DNA from: Pelobacter sp.
GTDB taxonomy: Bacteria; Desulfobacterota; Desulfuromonadia; Geobacterales; Pseudopelobacteraceae
DNA: 64,000 bases
Direction of reading: 5' to 3'
Assembly (NCBI GenBank): GCA_030824515.1
Contig: JAVBXN010000018.1
Span: forward strand, 62,001 to 126,000
The position numbers and the translations under genes are program-made. Below, piece after piece: positions 31,741-40,483 of this stretch. Positions within the stretch are counted from its first letter, which is position 1. Each line of letters begins with the position of its first letter. The notes beneath the pieces are model-generated. The model was not told the DNA's origin and did not search any database. It worked only from the letters and a program-made list of their open reading frames with translations.

Positions 31741-33366
31741 TTACAGGCCGAGCTGCTTGAAGAAGTCGGTTCCCTTGTCATCGACCAGGATGAAGGCCGG
31801 GAAGTTCTCGACTTCGATCTTCCAGACAGCTTCCATTCCCAGTTCGGGAAAATCGATGCACTCGACCTTCTTGATGTTCTCTTCGGCCAGAACGGCAGCC
31901 GGGCCGCCGATTGAACCGAGATAGAACCCGCCGTATTTCTTGCAGGCGTCGGTGACCTGCTGGCTGCGGTTGCCCTTGGCGATCATGATCAGCGAACCGC
32001 CTTTGGACTGCAGTTCGTCAACATAGCTGTCCATGCGGCCGGCCGTAGTCGGGCCGAAGGAACCGGAGGCCTTGCCGGGAGGAGTCTTGGCCGGACCGGC
32101 GTAGTAGATCGGGTGATTGAGCAGGTATTCCGGCAGCGGCTTGCCGCTGTCCATGATCTCCTTGAACTTGGCGTGGGCGATGTCGCGGCCGACCACTATC
32201 GTGCCGGAGAGCAGCAACGGTGTCGAGACCGGATGCTTGGTCAGTTCGGCCAGGATGTCTTTCATCGGCATGTTCAGGTCGATCTTGACGCCATGCTCGT
32301 GCTTGCCGCGATACTGGGCCGGGATCAGGCGACCAGGATTGCGGTCCATCTCCTCGACAAACAGGCCGTCCTTGGTGATCTTGGCCTTGATGTTGCGGTC
32401 CGCCGAGCAGGAGACAGCCATGCCGACCGGGCAGGATGCGCCGTGGCGCGGCAGGCGGACAACGCGCACGTCATGGGCAAAGTACTTGCCGCCGAACTGG
32501 GCGCCGATGCCGAGCTTCTGTGCAGCTTCCAGCAGTTTGTTTTCCAGCTCCACGTCGCGGAAAGCCTGGCCGTGATCATTGCCGCTGGTCGGCAGTCCGT
32601 CCAGTTCCTTGGCGGTGGCCAGCTTGACTGTCTTCATGCAGGCATCGGCCGAGGTGCCGCCGATTGCGAAAGCGATGTGGTACGGCGGGCAGGCGGCGGT
32701 GCCGAGATATTTCATCTTTTCCACCAGGAACTTGTACAGCTTGTCCGGTGTCAAAAGCGCCTTGGTCTCCTGATAGAGCATGGTCTTGTTGGCGGAACCG
32801 CCCCCCTTGGCCATGAAAACAAATTTGTAGTAATCGCCGTCGGTGGCCATGATATCGATCTGGGCCGGCAGGTTGGTGCCGGTGTTGATTTCTTCGTACA
32901 TATCCAGAGCCACGGTCTGGGAATAGCGCAGATTCTCTTCGGTGTAGGTCTTATAAACACCCTTTGATAGCCACTCTTCGTCCTTGACGCCGGTCCAGAC
33001 CTGCTGTCCCTTCTTGGCAACGATGGTGGCGGTGCCGGTGTCCTGGCAAACCGGCAGATCGAACTGTGCGGCGATTTCGGCGTTGCGCAGGAAAGCCAGC
33101 GCTACGCCCTTGTCATTCATAGATGCTTCGGGGTCGGCGAGGATCTTGGCCACCTGCTCGTTGTGGGCGGGGCGCAGCAGGAAGGAAACATCCTTCATGG
33201 CCTCGTTGGCCAGGATCGAAAGCGCTTCCGGGCAAACCCTGACAACATCCTTGTCGGCGAATTTCTCGACGGTCACGTACTTTTCCGAGCCCTCGATCTT
33301 GCGGTATTTGGTCTCATCCTTGGCAAGCGGGAACGGCTCCTGATAAACGAACGGTTTGGTGGACAT
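31741..33366 (-). CDS. fumA: Fumarate hydratase, class I (iron-sulfur)
   Basis: Hydrates fumarate to malate in the TCA cycle. The 541-aa single chain is the long class I form with fused alpha and beta parts. The cluster-binding cysteines are expected in [23 protein letters not shown] and [16 protein letters not shown]. The beta part contains [18 protein letters not shown] and [13 protein letters not shown], seen in pieces. Like other class I enzymes it should be oxygen-sensitive, consistent with an anaerobe. A TGTATACAA site lies upstream, like the one before idh. Confidence 0.95.
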   Translation of the reverse strand: MSTKPFVYQEPFPLAKDETKYRKIEGSEKYVTVEKFADKDVVRVCPEALSILANEAMKDVSFLLRPAHNEQVAKILADPEASMNDKGVALAFLRNAEIAAQFDLPVCQDTGTATIVAKKGQQVWTGVKDEEWLSKGVYKTYTEENLRYSQTVALDMYEEINTGTNLPAQIDIMATDGDYYKFVFMAKGGGSANKTMLYQETKALLTPDKLYKFLVEKMKYLGTAACPPYHIAFAIGGTSADACMKTVKLATAKELDGLPTSGNDHGQAFRDVELENKLLEAAQKLGIGAQFGGKYFAHDVRVVRLPRHGASCPVGMAVSCSADRNIKAKITKDGLFVEEMDRNPGRLIPAQYRGKHEHGVKIDLNMPMKDILAELTKHPVSTPLLLSGTIVVGRDIAHAKFKEIMDSGKPLPEYLLNHPIYYAGPAKTPPGKASGSFGPTTAGRMDSYVDELQSKGGSLIMIAKGNRSQQVTDACKKYGGFYLGSIGGPAAVLAEENIKKVECIDFPELGMEAVWKIEVENFPAFILVDDKGTDFFKQLGL

Positions 33367-33423
33367 TGATACTCTCCTTTCTGTGTGGGGATTGTGTTGA
33401 TATGTAGATCCGGCTCAACATAC

Positions 33424-33445
33424 TGTATACAAATTATGAATACAT
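33424..33445. promoter_or_regulatory. TGTATACAA motif upstream of fumarase
   Basis: TGTATACAA followed by ATTATGAATACAT. The TGTATACAA core is identical to the centre of the palindrome upstream of idh. The second half is imperfect. It lies about 60 bp upstream of the fumarase start. Confidence 0.45.
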
Positions 33446-33576
33446 TTTACTAATGCAATCGGTGAGATAAATCAAGGCAAAACTTGAAATAATTTCCTCC
33501 GGATTACAGGATGCTTGCGCGGGATGCGGCTATAACTTATAATCCCCGCCACTTTACCACCAAGGAGCGCTGCATA

Positions 33577-34602
33577 ATGAACCCAAGATTACCCGCCGAA
33601 TGGGAAATACAGGATGGAGTCCTTTTGGCGTGGCCGCACGAAGCAACCGACTGGGCCGGGACGCTGGACAAAGTCCGGCCGGTCTTTGCCGAAATCATCC
33701 GCCAGATAACCCGATTCGAACGCGTGCTGCTGGCCACGCCGCACGTTTCGTCAACCGCCGAATTCCTGGCATCCGCAGGAGTTGATCTGAATAGTGTCAC
33801 CATCTGCGAAATCCCCAGCAACGACACCTGGGCACGGGACTTCGGCCCGATCACGGTCATATACAATGACAAACCGGTGTTGATGGATTTCGGCTTCAAC
33901 GGCTGGGGGCTCAAGTTCGCGGCCAACCACGATAATCAGATTACGAAACGGCTCAAGGAACTGGGTGCGCTGAAACCCAACCTGAACACGATCGGACTGG
34001 TATTCGAAGGGGGCAGCATCGAGAGCGACGGCCTGGGCACGATCCTGACCACCGCCGAATGCCTGCTTTCCCCCAACCGCAACCCGCAATTGAACAGGAG
34101 CGAGATCGAACAGGCCATGGCCTCGCTGATCGGGGCGCGCCGGGTACTCTGGCTCAACCACGGCTGGCTGGCCGGAGACGACACCGACTCCCACATCGAC
34201 ACGCTGGCGCGCATCTGCCCGAACAACACGATCGTCTACCAGGCCTGCGAAAATCCGGTAGATGAACACTTTGAAACGCTCAAGCTGATGGAAGCGGAGC
34301 TGAAAGCCTTCAAGACCCCGGATGGATCGCCCTATAACCTGGTCGCCCTCCCCTGGCCCACGGCCCGCTTTGACAGCGCCGCCCACCGCCTGCCGGCCAC
34401 CTACGCCAACTTCCTGGTGATCAACGGCGCGGTGCTGGTTCCGACCTACCGCGACCCGGAGAAAGACCGGAAGGCCCTGCAACTGATCGGCCAGGCCTTT
34501 CCAGGTCGCGAGGCGATCGGCATCGACTGCCTGCCACTGCTGGAACAGCACGGCTCGCTGCACTGCGTGACCATGCAGCTTCCCCAGGGGGTGTTGGAAT
34601 GA
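33577..34602 (+). CDS. aguA: Agmatine deiminase
   Basis: Converts agmatine to N-carbamoylputrescine in putrescine synthesis. 341 aa from ATG 33577, preceded by AAGGAGCG. Family motifs: LAWPHEATDWAG near the N-terminus, NDTWARDFGPI, FEGGSIESDG, GWLAGDDTDSHIDTLAR with the catalytic His, and the catalytic cysteine in the C-terminal GSLHCVTMQLPQG. Its last codons overlap aguB by 4 bp, so both steps are translated together. Confidence 0.95.
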   Translation: MNPRLPAEWEIQDGVLLAWPHEATDWAGTLDKVRPVFAEIIRQITRFERVLLATPHVSSTAEFLASAGVDLNSVTICEIPSNDTWARDFGPITVIYNDKPVLMDFGFNGWGLKFAANHDNQITKRLKELGALKPNLNTIGLVFEGGSIESDGLGTILTTAECLLSPNRNPQLNRSEIEQAMASLIGARRVLWLNHGWLAGDDTDSHIDTLARICPNNTIVYQACENPVDEHFETLKLMEAELKAFKTPDGSPYNLVALPWPTARFDSAAHRLPATYANFLVINGAVLVPTYRDPEKDRKALQLIGQAFPGREAIGIDCLPLLEQHGSLHCVTMQLPQGVLE

Positions 34603-35483
34603 CAATTCTGAAGGCGGCCATGATCCAGCAGAGCTGCGGCAACGATCGTGGTTCCAACCTGGAAAAGAGTTGCGGCATGATCAGGGAAGCGGCCGCCTCA
34701 GGCGCAAAGCTGGTGGTGCTGCAGGAGCTGCACACCGGCCCCTATTTCTGCCAGATCGAGAACCCGGACCTGTTCGACCTGGCCGAGCCGATCCCCGGCC
34801 CTTCCACGACGACTCTCGGCCAACTGGCCCGCGAGCTCGGGATCGTGATCGTATCGTCACTGTTCGAGCGCCGTGCCCCCGGCCTGTATCACAACACCGC
34901 GGTGGTGCTGGAAAAAGACGGCAGCATCGCCGGCACCTACCGCAAGATGCACATCCCCGACGACCCCGGCTTCTACGAAAAATTCTACTTCACGCCGGGC
35001 GACCTGGGCTTCACTCCGATCGAGACCTCGGTCGGCAAACTGGGAGTGCTGGTCTGCTGGGATCAGTGGTATCCGGAGGCGGCGCGGTTGATGGCGCTGG
35101 CCGGGGCCGACCTGCTGATATATCCGACCGCCATCGGCTGGGACCCCAACGACACCAGCGAGGAACAAGAGCGCCAGCGCGAGGCCTGGATCACGGTCCA
35201 GCGCGGCCATGCCATAGCCAACGGCCTGCCGCTTCTGTCTGTCAACCGGGTCGGCTACGAAGCTTCCACGGAGTGTAACGACATTGGCATCAAGTTCTGG
35301 GGAAGCAGCTTTGCAGCCGGCCCCCAGGGTGAATTCCTGGTGGAGGCCTCCCGGGACAGGGAGGAAATCGTGCAGGTGGAACTGGACCTGGCCAGAAGCG
35401 AGCGGGTACGGCGCATCTGGCCGTTTCTGCGCGACCGGCGCATCGACGGGTACGGTGATCTGCTGAAACGGTTCAGGGACTGA
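34599..35483 (+). CDS. aguB: N-carbamoylputrescine amidase
   Basis: Nitrilase-superfamily hydrolase that releases putrescine, CO2 and ammonia from N-carbamoylputrescine. The 294-aa protein shows the Glu-Lys-Cys triad in VLQELHTGPYFC, YRKMHIPD and VLVCWDQWYPEAAR. The overlap with aguA fixes the substrate better than sequence alone could. A DUF2721 gene starts 1 bp after its stop. Confidence 0.95.
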   Translation: MTILKAAMIQQSCGNDRGSNLEKSCGMIREAAASGAKLVVLQELHTGPYFCQIENPDLFDLAEPIPGPSTTTLGQLARELGIVIVSSLFERRAPGLYHNTAVVLEKDGSIAGTYRKMHIPDDPGFYEKFYFTPGDLGFTPIETSVGKLGVLVCWDQWYPEAARLMALAGADLLIYPTAIGWDPNDTSEEQERQREAWITVQRGHAIANGLPLLSVNRVGYEASTECNDIGIKFWGSSFAAGPQGEFLVEASRDREEIVQVELDLARSERVRRIWPFLRDRRIDGYGDLLKRFRD

Positions 35484-35484
35484 C

Positions 35485-36036
35485 ATGGCCATCCAAGACA
35501 AGGAAATCCTGGAAGCGCTCTCCAGCTCGCGCATTCTGACTTCTATGATCACACCGGCGGTGTTGATCTCGGCCTGCGGCACGCTGATATTCTCCACTTC
35601 GGCCCGTCTGGGGCGCATTTTCGACCGCGTGACCGTGATGAAGAACGAGGTTGAAACGATCCTGCAGGGTAAGAGCAGTTATCCCATGGAACGGCTGAAA
35701 AACCTGAAGGCGCAGGTTGAACTGCAAAAAAGAAGAGCGGTGCTGATCCAGAAGGCCATGGCCGCCCTGTACACCGCCACGGTGCTGTTTGTGGCGGCCA
35801 GCCTGGCCATCGGAGTCAACGTGGCCTACGGCAGCCCCGAACAGGCCTGGGTACCGACCCTGCTGGCGCTTGCCGGCGGTCTGTTCCTGTTTGCAGCTTC
35901 GACCCTGCTGCTCTATGAGAGCCGCTTCAACCTGCGCTTCGTCACCCGGACGATTAATTTCATCGAGTTCCTGGAAGATAAGGCCGTTTCTCAGGAGAAT
36001 GACAAAAACAGACCTGATTCAGGCAATCAAAAATAA
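35485..36036 (+). CDS. DUF2721 membrane protein
   Basis: 183 aa. A first hydrophobic segment (~20-38, MITPAVLISACGTLIF) is followed by a charged helix (~45-80) and two membrane segments (~88-110 and ~118-140), the typical DUF2721 layout. A soluble tail rich in Asn, Asp and Lys ends the protein. It is translated directly after aguB but nothing ties it to polyamines. Confidence 0.85.
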   Translation: MAIQDKEILEALSSSRILTSMITPAVLISACGTLIFSTSARLGRIFDRVTVMKNEVETILQGKSSYPMERLKNLKAQVELQKRRAVLIQKAMAALYTATVLFVAASLAIGVNVAYGSPEQAWVPTLLALAGGLFLFAASTLLLYESRFNLRFVTRTINFIEFLEDKAVSQENDKNRPDSGNQK

Positions 36037-36044
36037 TTTTCGTA

Positions 36045-36074
36045 TTGACAGCCTCAAAAAGGCTGTGCTATATA
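36045..36074 (+). promoter_or_regulatory. Promoter for tRNA-Asn
   Basis: TTGACA (36045-36050) and TATATA (36069-36074) with an 18-bp spacer (CTATAT one base earlier gives 17 bp). It lies about 85 bp upstream of the tRNA. Confidence 0.6.
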
Positions 36075-36157
36075 TCTTCACCTTGCTGCACAGCCGGGTC
36101 TGACTGTTAAAAAGTCCGGGAAAGCCCATAAACAGGGCGTGCGAAAGAAACCAATAT

Positions 36158-36233
36158 TCCCCTTTAGCTCAGTTGGTAGAGCAGGTGACTGTTAATCACC
36201 TTGTCCATGGTTCGAGTCCGTGAAGGGGAGCCA
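36158..36233 (+). tRNA. tRNA-Asn (GTT)
   Basis: Full cloverleaf of 76 nt. Acceptor TCCCCTT pairs with AAGGGGA, the discriminator is G and CCA is encoded. The D arm is TAGCTCAGTTGGTAGAGCA. The anticodon stem GGTGA/TCACC encloses loop CTGTTAA with anticodon GTT at 36191-36193. The T arm is CATGGTTCGAGTCCGTG. It begins a stretch of accessory-looking DNA and may be an integration site, though no second copy of its 3' end was seen. Confidence 0.97.
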
Positions 36234-36272
36234 AATGTTACTCTCAGCAAATTTATTTGTTGAGCTTATTTT

Positions 36273-36312
36273 AAAAGGATCTACGGGTAGCAACTCCCAT
36301 AGATCCTTTTTT
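36273..36312 (+). terminator. Terminator after tRNA-Asn
   Basis: AAAAGGATCTA pairs with TAGATCCTTTT, with an inner GGG/CCC, and is followed by a T-run. It ends the tRNA transcript. Confidence 0.85.
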
Positions 36313-36388
36313 ATTTTCCCCACCTTTTTCCCATGCTTGTCTTTCCCCTCTTCTTCAAAGTCATCGCGACGGCTTGCGACAAAATTAG

Positions 36389-36586
36389 TTGCAACTCACG
36401 ACGATTGACGACATTATTCTGCAGACAATTGAACAGTTCGCGGAGAAGCGCATCGACGAGCAAAATCGTTCAGCCTTTATCGAAATGGTACAGGATGAGA
36501 TCAAACGCCTGCATCCGGGGATAACTACCCGCTATCGCTTGCGCCCTGCGGAATTTGAGGTATGGCAAGAGGCGAGAAAGTTGTAG
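36389..36586 (+). CDS. Small uncertain open frame (65 aa)
   Basis: The frame starts with TTG directly after an in-frame stop and has no clear ribosome site. The predicted sequence is plausible for a protein: an acidic helix (TIDDIILQTIEQFAEKR), then MVQDEIKRLHPG and RYRLRPAEFEVW. It may be a small real gene or the 3' remnant of a larger one broken when the region was rearranged. It is not recognised. Confidence 0.35.
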   Translation: MQLTTIDDIILQTIEQFAEKRIDEQNRSAFIEMVQDEIKRLHPGITTRYRLRPAEFEVWQEARKL

Positions 36587-36606
36587 TGGAATACGGGAAG
36601 TTGACG

Positions 36607-36682
36607 GTGTCGGGTCTCCACTGATGACATTGTCACAGGTGGAGACCTGACACTGTAGCACTCTCGACACTGTAGCACTCTC
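36607..36682. repeat. Hairpin plus tandem 17-bp repeat, possible insertion-sequence end
   Basis: A 15-bp inverted repeat (GTGTCGGGTCTCCAC at 36607-36621 against GTGGAGACCTGACAC at 36639-36653, one mismatch) encloses an inner TGACA/TGTCA. It is followed by two perfect copies of GACACTGTAGCACTCTC (36649-36665, 36666-36682). Multiple short terminal repeats of this kind occur at ends of IS21-type elements, but no transposase is present, so this would be a lone end. Confidence 0.5.
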
Positions 36683-36712
36683 GCAACGGCGACATTAAAA
36701 GGGAGGTAAATG

Positions 36713-37102
36713 ATGAAAACAGCAATAGAGTATTTGCTGAAACCCGAGGATGGAAGAAATGAGCCAATCAAAGATTTAAATAACGCTACAAGGGTTGTAC
36801 TTGTCGATAATGACACCGTCGGTGCTGAAGACATTACTTTCGCACATTGCAGATTCGAGGCAAAAACGGCCTTGCACAAGAAACACATTCATCAGGACGC
36901 CGAAGAAGTTATATACATCCTGTCCGGCAAAGGAATGAGTGGCATCGGCGATACTGAAGCCGAGATGTGCCAAGGAGATACCATGTTTGTTCCGCGAGGA
37001 GCGGTTCATTGGTTTTACAACCCCTTTGACGAACCGGTAGAGATGATCTTTTGCTATACCAGGCCTTCCATTAAACTGGCGGGTTATAAGATTGTGGAGT
37101 GA
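36713..37102 (+). CDS. Cupin-domain protein
   Basis: 129 aa from ATG 36713, which is 6 nt from GGGAGG; the adjacent ATG at 36710 is only 3 nt from it. Single-domain cupin with the metal-binding pattern HKKHIHQDAEEVIYILSGKG and, later, GDTMFVPRGAVHWFYN. It binds a metal and perhaps a small molecule; the substrate is unknown. It lies just after the repeat array and just before a broken dehydrogenase gene. Confidence 0.82.
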   Translation: MKTAIEYLLKPEDGRNEPIKDLNNATRVVLVDNDTVGAEDITFAHCRFEAKTALHKKHIHQDAEEVIYILSGKGMSGIGDTEAEMCQGDTMFVPRGAVHWFYNPFDEPVEMIFCYTRPSIKLAGYKIVE

Positions 37103-37304
37103 TGGCATTTTCAAACACTGCGAGACTGATATGCTGAAGGTCATTCCCGAGGATCGGAAAAAAGCCATTAAAAATATGGTTTACACCGGCAGATTTGCAC
37201 AACCGGATGAGGTGGCCAAAGCGATTGTCTGGCTGGCAACGGAATGTCCGGAATACGTTAACGGAACATGCCTGGATATCAACAACGGAGCCTTTCCCCG
37301 TTGA
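37092..37304 (+). pseudogene. C-terminal remnant of a short-chain dehydrogenase/reductase
   Basis: From about 37125 the frame reads TDMLKVIPEDRKKAI, then GRFAQPDEVAKAIVWLATE and YVNGTCLDINNGAF, the last ~60 residues of a short-chain dehydrogenase (the post-active-site helix and the conserved G-x-x-x-x-x-(D/N)GG-type end). The Rossmann fold and the YxxxK active site are missing and the upstream sequence belongs to the cupin gene, so this is a truncated relic. It marks a deletion or recombination joint. Confidence 0.75.
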
Positions 37305-37332
37305 TGCGCATATTTCTCCGGGAGGTGCAAAC

Positions 37333-37794
37333 ATGAAGATACATCCCATCGGTGTCATCCGCTCCCGTTTCCGAACCAAGGAAGAAGCGCCCATCCAAGG
37401 GGCCTTCCAGCCGGAGGCGGAGGGAACCGTAGAAGTTTCCCCGGAATTCGCCCCCGGCCTCAAGGATATCGAGACCTTCTCGCACTTGATCCTCATTTAC
37501 CGTTTCGACCGGGCCGGCGAGGTAATTCTCTCCCGCCCGACCTTTCTGGACGACGAGCCGCACGGCGTGTTTGCCTCCCGCCATCCCTGCCGCCCCAACA
37601 GCCTGGGGCTTTCCGTAGTCACGCTGCTGCGCCGCGAAGGAAACATCCTGCACGTATCCGGCATCGACGTTCTCGATGGGACGACACTGATCGACATCAA
37701 ACCCTATATCCCCCGTTATGATTCGTATCCCGAGGCAAACGTCGGATGGACCGCCGGCAAGGAGGATCGCCCAAAGCCACCGGGTAGAGAGTGA
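37333..37794 (+). CDS. trmO: tRNA t6A37 methyltransferase TrmO (TsaA-like)
   Basis: 153 aa from ATG 37333, preceded by GGGAGGTG. The sequence begins MKIHPIGVIRSRF and has FSHLILIYRFDRA, GVFASRHPCRPNSLGLSVV and a C-terminal DIKPYIPRYDSYPEANVGW, the hallmarks of the TsaA/TrmO fold. Family members use S-adenosylmethionine to methylate the t6A base of some tRNAs. Length suggests the short form lacking the C-terminal extension. A 46-codon upstream extension has no ribosome site and overlaps the dehydrogenase relic. Confidence 0.85.
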   Translation: MKIHPIGVIRSRFRTKEEAPIQGAFQPEAEGTVEVSPEFAPGLKDIETFSHLILIYRFDRAGEVILSRPTFLDDEPHGVFASRHPCRPNSLGLSVVTLLRREGNILHVSGIDVLDGTTLIDIKPYIPRYDSYPEANVGWTAGKEDRPKPPGRE

Positions 37795-37851
37795 GAGTGG
37801 GTATAAGTGGGGTATAAATTGCTGGGCGAAATGATCAAGGAGAATAGGCTA

Positions 37852-39597
37852 GTGAACTATTTTGCATTAAGGCCACTTTTAACCAAGCTGATTTCCACTA
37901 CTGAGACTCAGATCCAAATCTACGAGAGCGGGAAAGGGCTTACACTCTCGGAGGCCCAAAGCTTTTCGTTCATTGATATCGAAATCTGGGCACGGCAGTT
38001 TCTGCAAGCGGTGGATGATTTTCTGTTACAATTCCTGCCAGCGGGTGCAGCAAATCTGGAAACAAAGCGCGGGACAGCCATTCCGGATGCCCCCCTGGAT
38101 GCTGTTGAACGGGTGGTCCTGGCCAAGGCCATGCTGGCCAAAACCATCGTTGATGGTATCGATTACCTTTTTCAGGTGCCTACCGATTCGCAAGAACTGG
38201 CGCGGGTCAGGGAGGGGCTTGCACAACTCTTGTTGGCGGGTCTTTCCGACGGTTACGGCACCGATACTCTCTTCGAAACTTCCGCCGTTCTTGCATACGT
38301 GCACGGAAGACCTGTACCGTGCATGGGCGGGCTTCCATCTGCCATGGGCCGGAAGGATATCCCCGTGCCTCTCCGCTTTTTCCCTGCTTTGCCAGTTCTG
38401 TTGGCTCAGTCAGGCACCCCGGCTACCCTTTCCCCCCTTGATCTTCCCCAAGCCAGGCAATGGAATTTCGAATTCACCTTCGAGTCCCAAAGTGTGGACC
38501 AGGACGCCATATACGTTGCAATTCGCTTTGATCAAGCCGGAACATTGATCCCGGAGTGGTTGGCAGCCCCTCATTCTTCGCTATTTGACAATCTGGCCCA
38601 GTTCGTCCAGGTGTACCCGGCCATCAGGTCGGACATGGCTAAATCGCTGAACCCTGACGATCCTGATTACCAGGCGGTTGAACCCGCCATTAATGCCTTT
38701 GCCGAGATTGCCGAGAGGGTTGCCAATAGCTGGGCCGGACACCGGCGGGAGGCAAACGTCGGCACCTGTGCGGTCGATCACGCGACGACTGATTTCATTT
38801 ACCGGCTTGAAAGAAAGTTCTCAGGTGAGTCCGGATCGGTCAGACTCGATTGCATCACCTTGAACCTGGTTGAAAACGCAATGCACCCCACGGCCAACTG
38901 GCCTTCCCTATGCGTGCTGGCATCCGACGGGCAGTATTACAAACTTGTTGGCGAGCCTGTTGGCGATGACAAGCGTCTCTACACTTACAATGCGGCGTTA
39001 TCATGGAGTGATGGTTCCACTATTCGTTTCGGGTTGGAAAAACTGGATGTTTTTCAGGCGCAGATGGTCCGGGCAGGAGTCTCTGTGCGCAGAAATGAAA
39101 ATTTGAGTTATGACCCTCCAGTGAAGCAGGAGTTTGTGTATCATACGCCTACGCAGACGTTTGCCGCTCCATGCACGCCGTCGCTACGGCAGCCTGCGCT
39201 TATTGACATCGGACGGCAGATAACTGACCTGAAAGAAACTCTGTCCCAGTTTTTTGCCGTACTCCTTGAAACAGCAGAGGTCCCGCCATCTGTAAAACTC
39301 TCCATCGAATACCATTACGAGCCGGAATATGACAGCTGCTCGGCTCCGGAATCCGCCAGAGTTGAAATTGCCCTGCCGGTTCTTCTTCTGCCTCCGGTTG
39401 CTTATAAAAAGGATCTCGGGGCAAACGTGGCCGCAGAGACACAGAAATGGTGGAAGGATAACACTCCCGGGAAACCTGGTTATTTTGAGATGAGCGTAGG
39501 AGTAATCGCATCATCGAACATACCATTACTGACGCTCAGCCGGGTCACATTCTCCATTGCGGAATGTGGAGTTCCATTACCCAGGCAAGCTGAATGA
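37852..39597 (+). CDS. Unrecognised 581-aa protein
   Basis: No signal peptide or membrane segment is obvious, and no catalytic motif was recognised. GTG 37852 is preferred because AAGGAG lies 9 nt upstream; GTG 37807 would add 15 residues. The first ~150 residues look helical (IYESGKGLTLSEAQSFSFID, VVLAKAMLAKTIVDGIDYLF), with FLQAVDDFLLQFLPAG inside. From about residue 200 the protein looks beta-rich, with WNFEFTFESQSVDQDAIYVA, WPSLCVLASDGQYYKL, VRRNENLSYDPP and EFVYHTPTQTF. It may be a structural, secreted-complex or effector-like protein. It lies alone between trmO and a convergent membrane-protein gene. Confidence 0.7.
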   Translation: MNYFALRPLLTKLISTTETQIQIYESGKGLTLSEAQSFSFIDIEIWARQFLQAVDDFLLQFLPAGAANLETKRGTAIPDAPLDAVERVVLAKAMLAKTIVDGIDYLFQVPTDSQELARVREGLAQLLLAGLSDGYGTDTLFETSAVLAYVHGRPVPCMGGLPSAMGRKDIPVPLRFFPALPVLLAQSGTPATLSPLDLPQARQWNFEFTFESQSVDQDAIYVAIRFDQAGTLIPEWLAAPHSSLFDNLAQFVQVYPAIRSDMAKSLNPDDPDYQAVEPAINAFAEIAERVANSWAGHRREANVGTCAVDHATTDFIYRLERKFSGESGSVRLDCITLNLVENAMHPTANWPSLCVLASDGQYYKLVGEPVGDDKRLYTYNAALSWSDGSTIRFGLEKLDVFQAQMVRAGVSVRRNENLSYDPPVKQEFVYHTPTQTFAAPCTPSLRQPALIDIGRQITDLKETLSQFFAVLLETAEVPPSVKLSIEYHYEPEYDSCSAPESARVEIALPVLLLPPVAYKKDLGANVAAETQKWWKDNTPGKPGYFEMSVGVIASSNIPLLTLSRVTFSIAECGVPLPRQAE

Positions 39598-39752
39598 CCT
39601 GAAAAACATGCGGGGCTGGCTTTGAAAAAGAAATAATTTGAAACTACGATTCCCACCAACAGCGTTGGACACCGACCGGGCAATAAGGCTGCCCGGACCG
39701 GGTTAATTGCTGGGCGTTACTCTTGGGGAGCCAACTATTCAAGGAACCACGA

Positions 39753-40334
39753 TTATCCCCTGTGTTCATCATAAAGCCACCATTTCATCAGTCGCGTATA
39801 GCGTGGCATAATCACGAAGGTTAACAGTGCGGTCAGGGAAGCGGCAACCAGCAACCCGCTGATGAGCGGATTAGCCAGTGCCGGGGCCAAAGGAAACAAG
39901 GCACGTATAAGTCTGGACAGGACAAGGCTTAACGGATAGACCGCCGAGAGCGTCAGGATAAATTGTTTCCAGGGCTTGGGCGGCCTCAAACCTTCCGGAG
40001 TAAACCAGAAATCAATGCCTGTCCTGATCTCGTGTCGATCACCTTTTCCCAGAAGATCGGTCACCTGATTGACATAATCCCTGCGCACGTCAGAATCAAC
40101 CCAGGCGTTGAGATTGTCGCTGCAATCGAAACGTAAGATGCTGGTGTAGGTCCTCATCCCTTGAGCCGGCCGGAAACTCTCCCTGCCGAGATAGCCCGGA
40201 GAGTTGCTGACAGCACCCAGGATATCCCTGAGCCAGACTTCGTAGCGTTTTTCTTCGCCTGCCCTGATGGTGTGAGTAATGATGAGTGCGACCGATTTGT
40301 TCGGGTCAACATCCAAGCCATTTGGGATGTTCAT
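39753..40334 (-). CDS. Antibiotic-biosynthesis-monooxygenase (ABM)-type protein with membrane tail
   Basis: 193 aa from ATG 40334, after AAAGGAG. Residues ~10-105 look like an ABM dimeric alpha+beta barrel (VALIITHTIRAGEEKRYEVWL, ILGAVSNSPGYLGRESF). Two hydrophobic segments follow (~128-150 and ~155-178), ending in a short basic tail. Such two-part proteins are common; the ABM part may degrade or bind a small hydrophobic compound at the membrane. Substrate unknown. Confidence 0.8.
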   Translation of the reverse strand: MNIPNGLDVDPNKSVALIITHTIRAGEEKRYEVWLRDILGAVSNSPGYLGRESFRPAQGMRTYTSILRFDCSDNLNAWVDSDVRRDYVNQVTDLLGKGDRHEIRTGIDFWFTPEGLRPPKPWKQFILTLSAVYPLSLVLSRLIRALFPLAPALANPLISGLLVAASLTALLTFVIMPRYTRLMKWWLYDEHRG

Positions 40335-40483
40335 AGTGATCTGCTCCTTTGTGAAGGCAGAGCCAGCGGGAAGTGATCGAAATCCCGGCAAGTAATTTTC
40401 ATATCTAACGCACTAAACCAGCTGTTCATACGCCATGAGCTCCAACTCCAGACGTTCAGCTGGTCCGATTCTACCCTTCGATT

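Noticed and set aside
36650-36690. CRISPR-like tandem repeats
   Set aside because: Only two adjacent 17-bp copies with no spacers between them and no cas genes.
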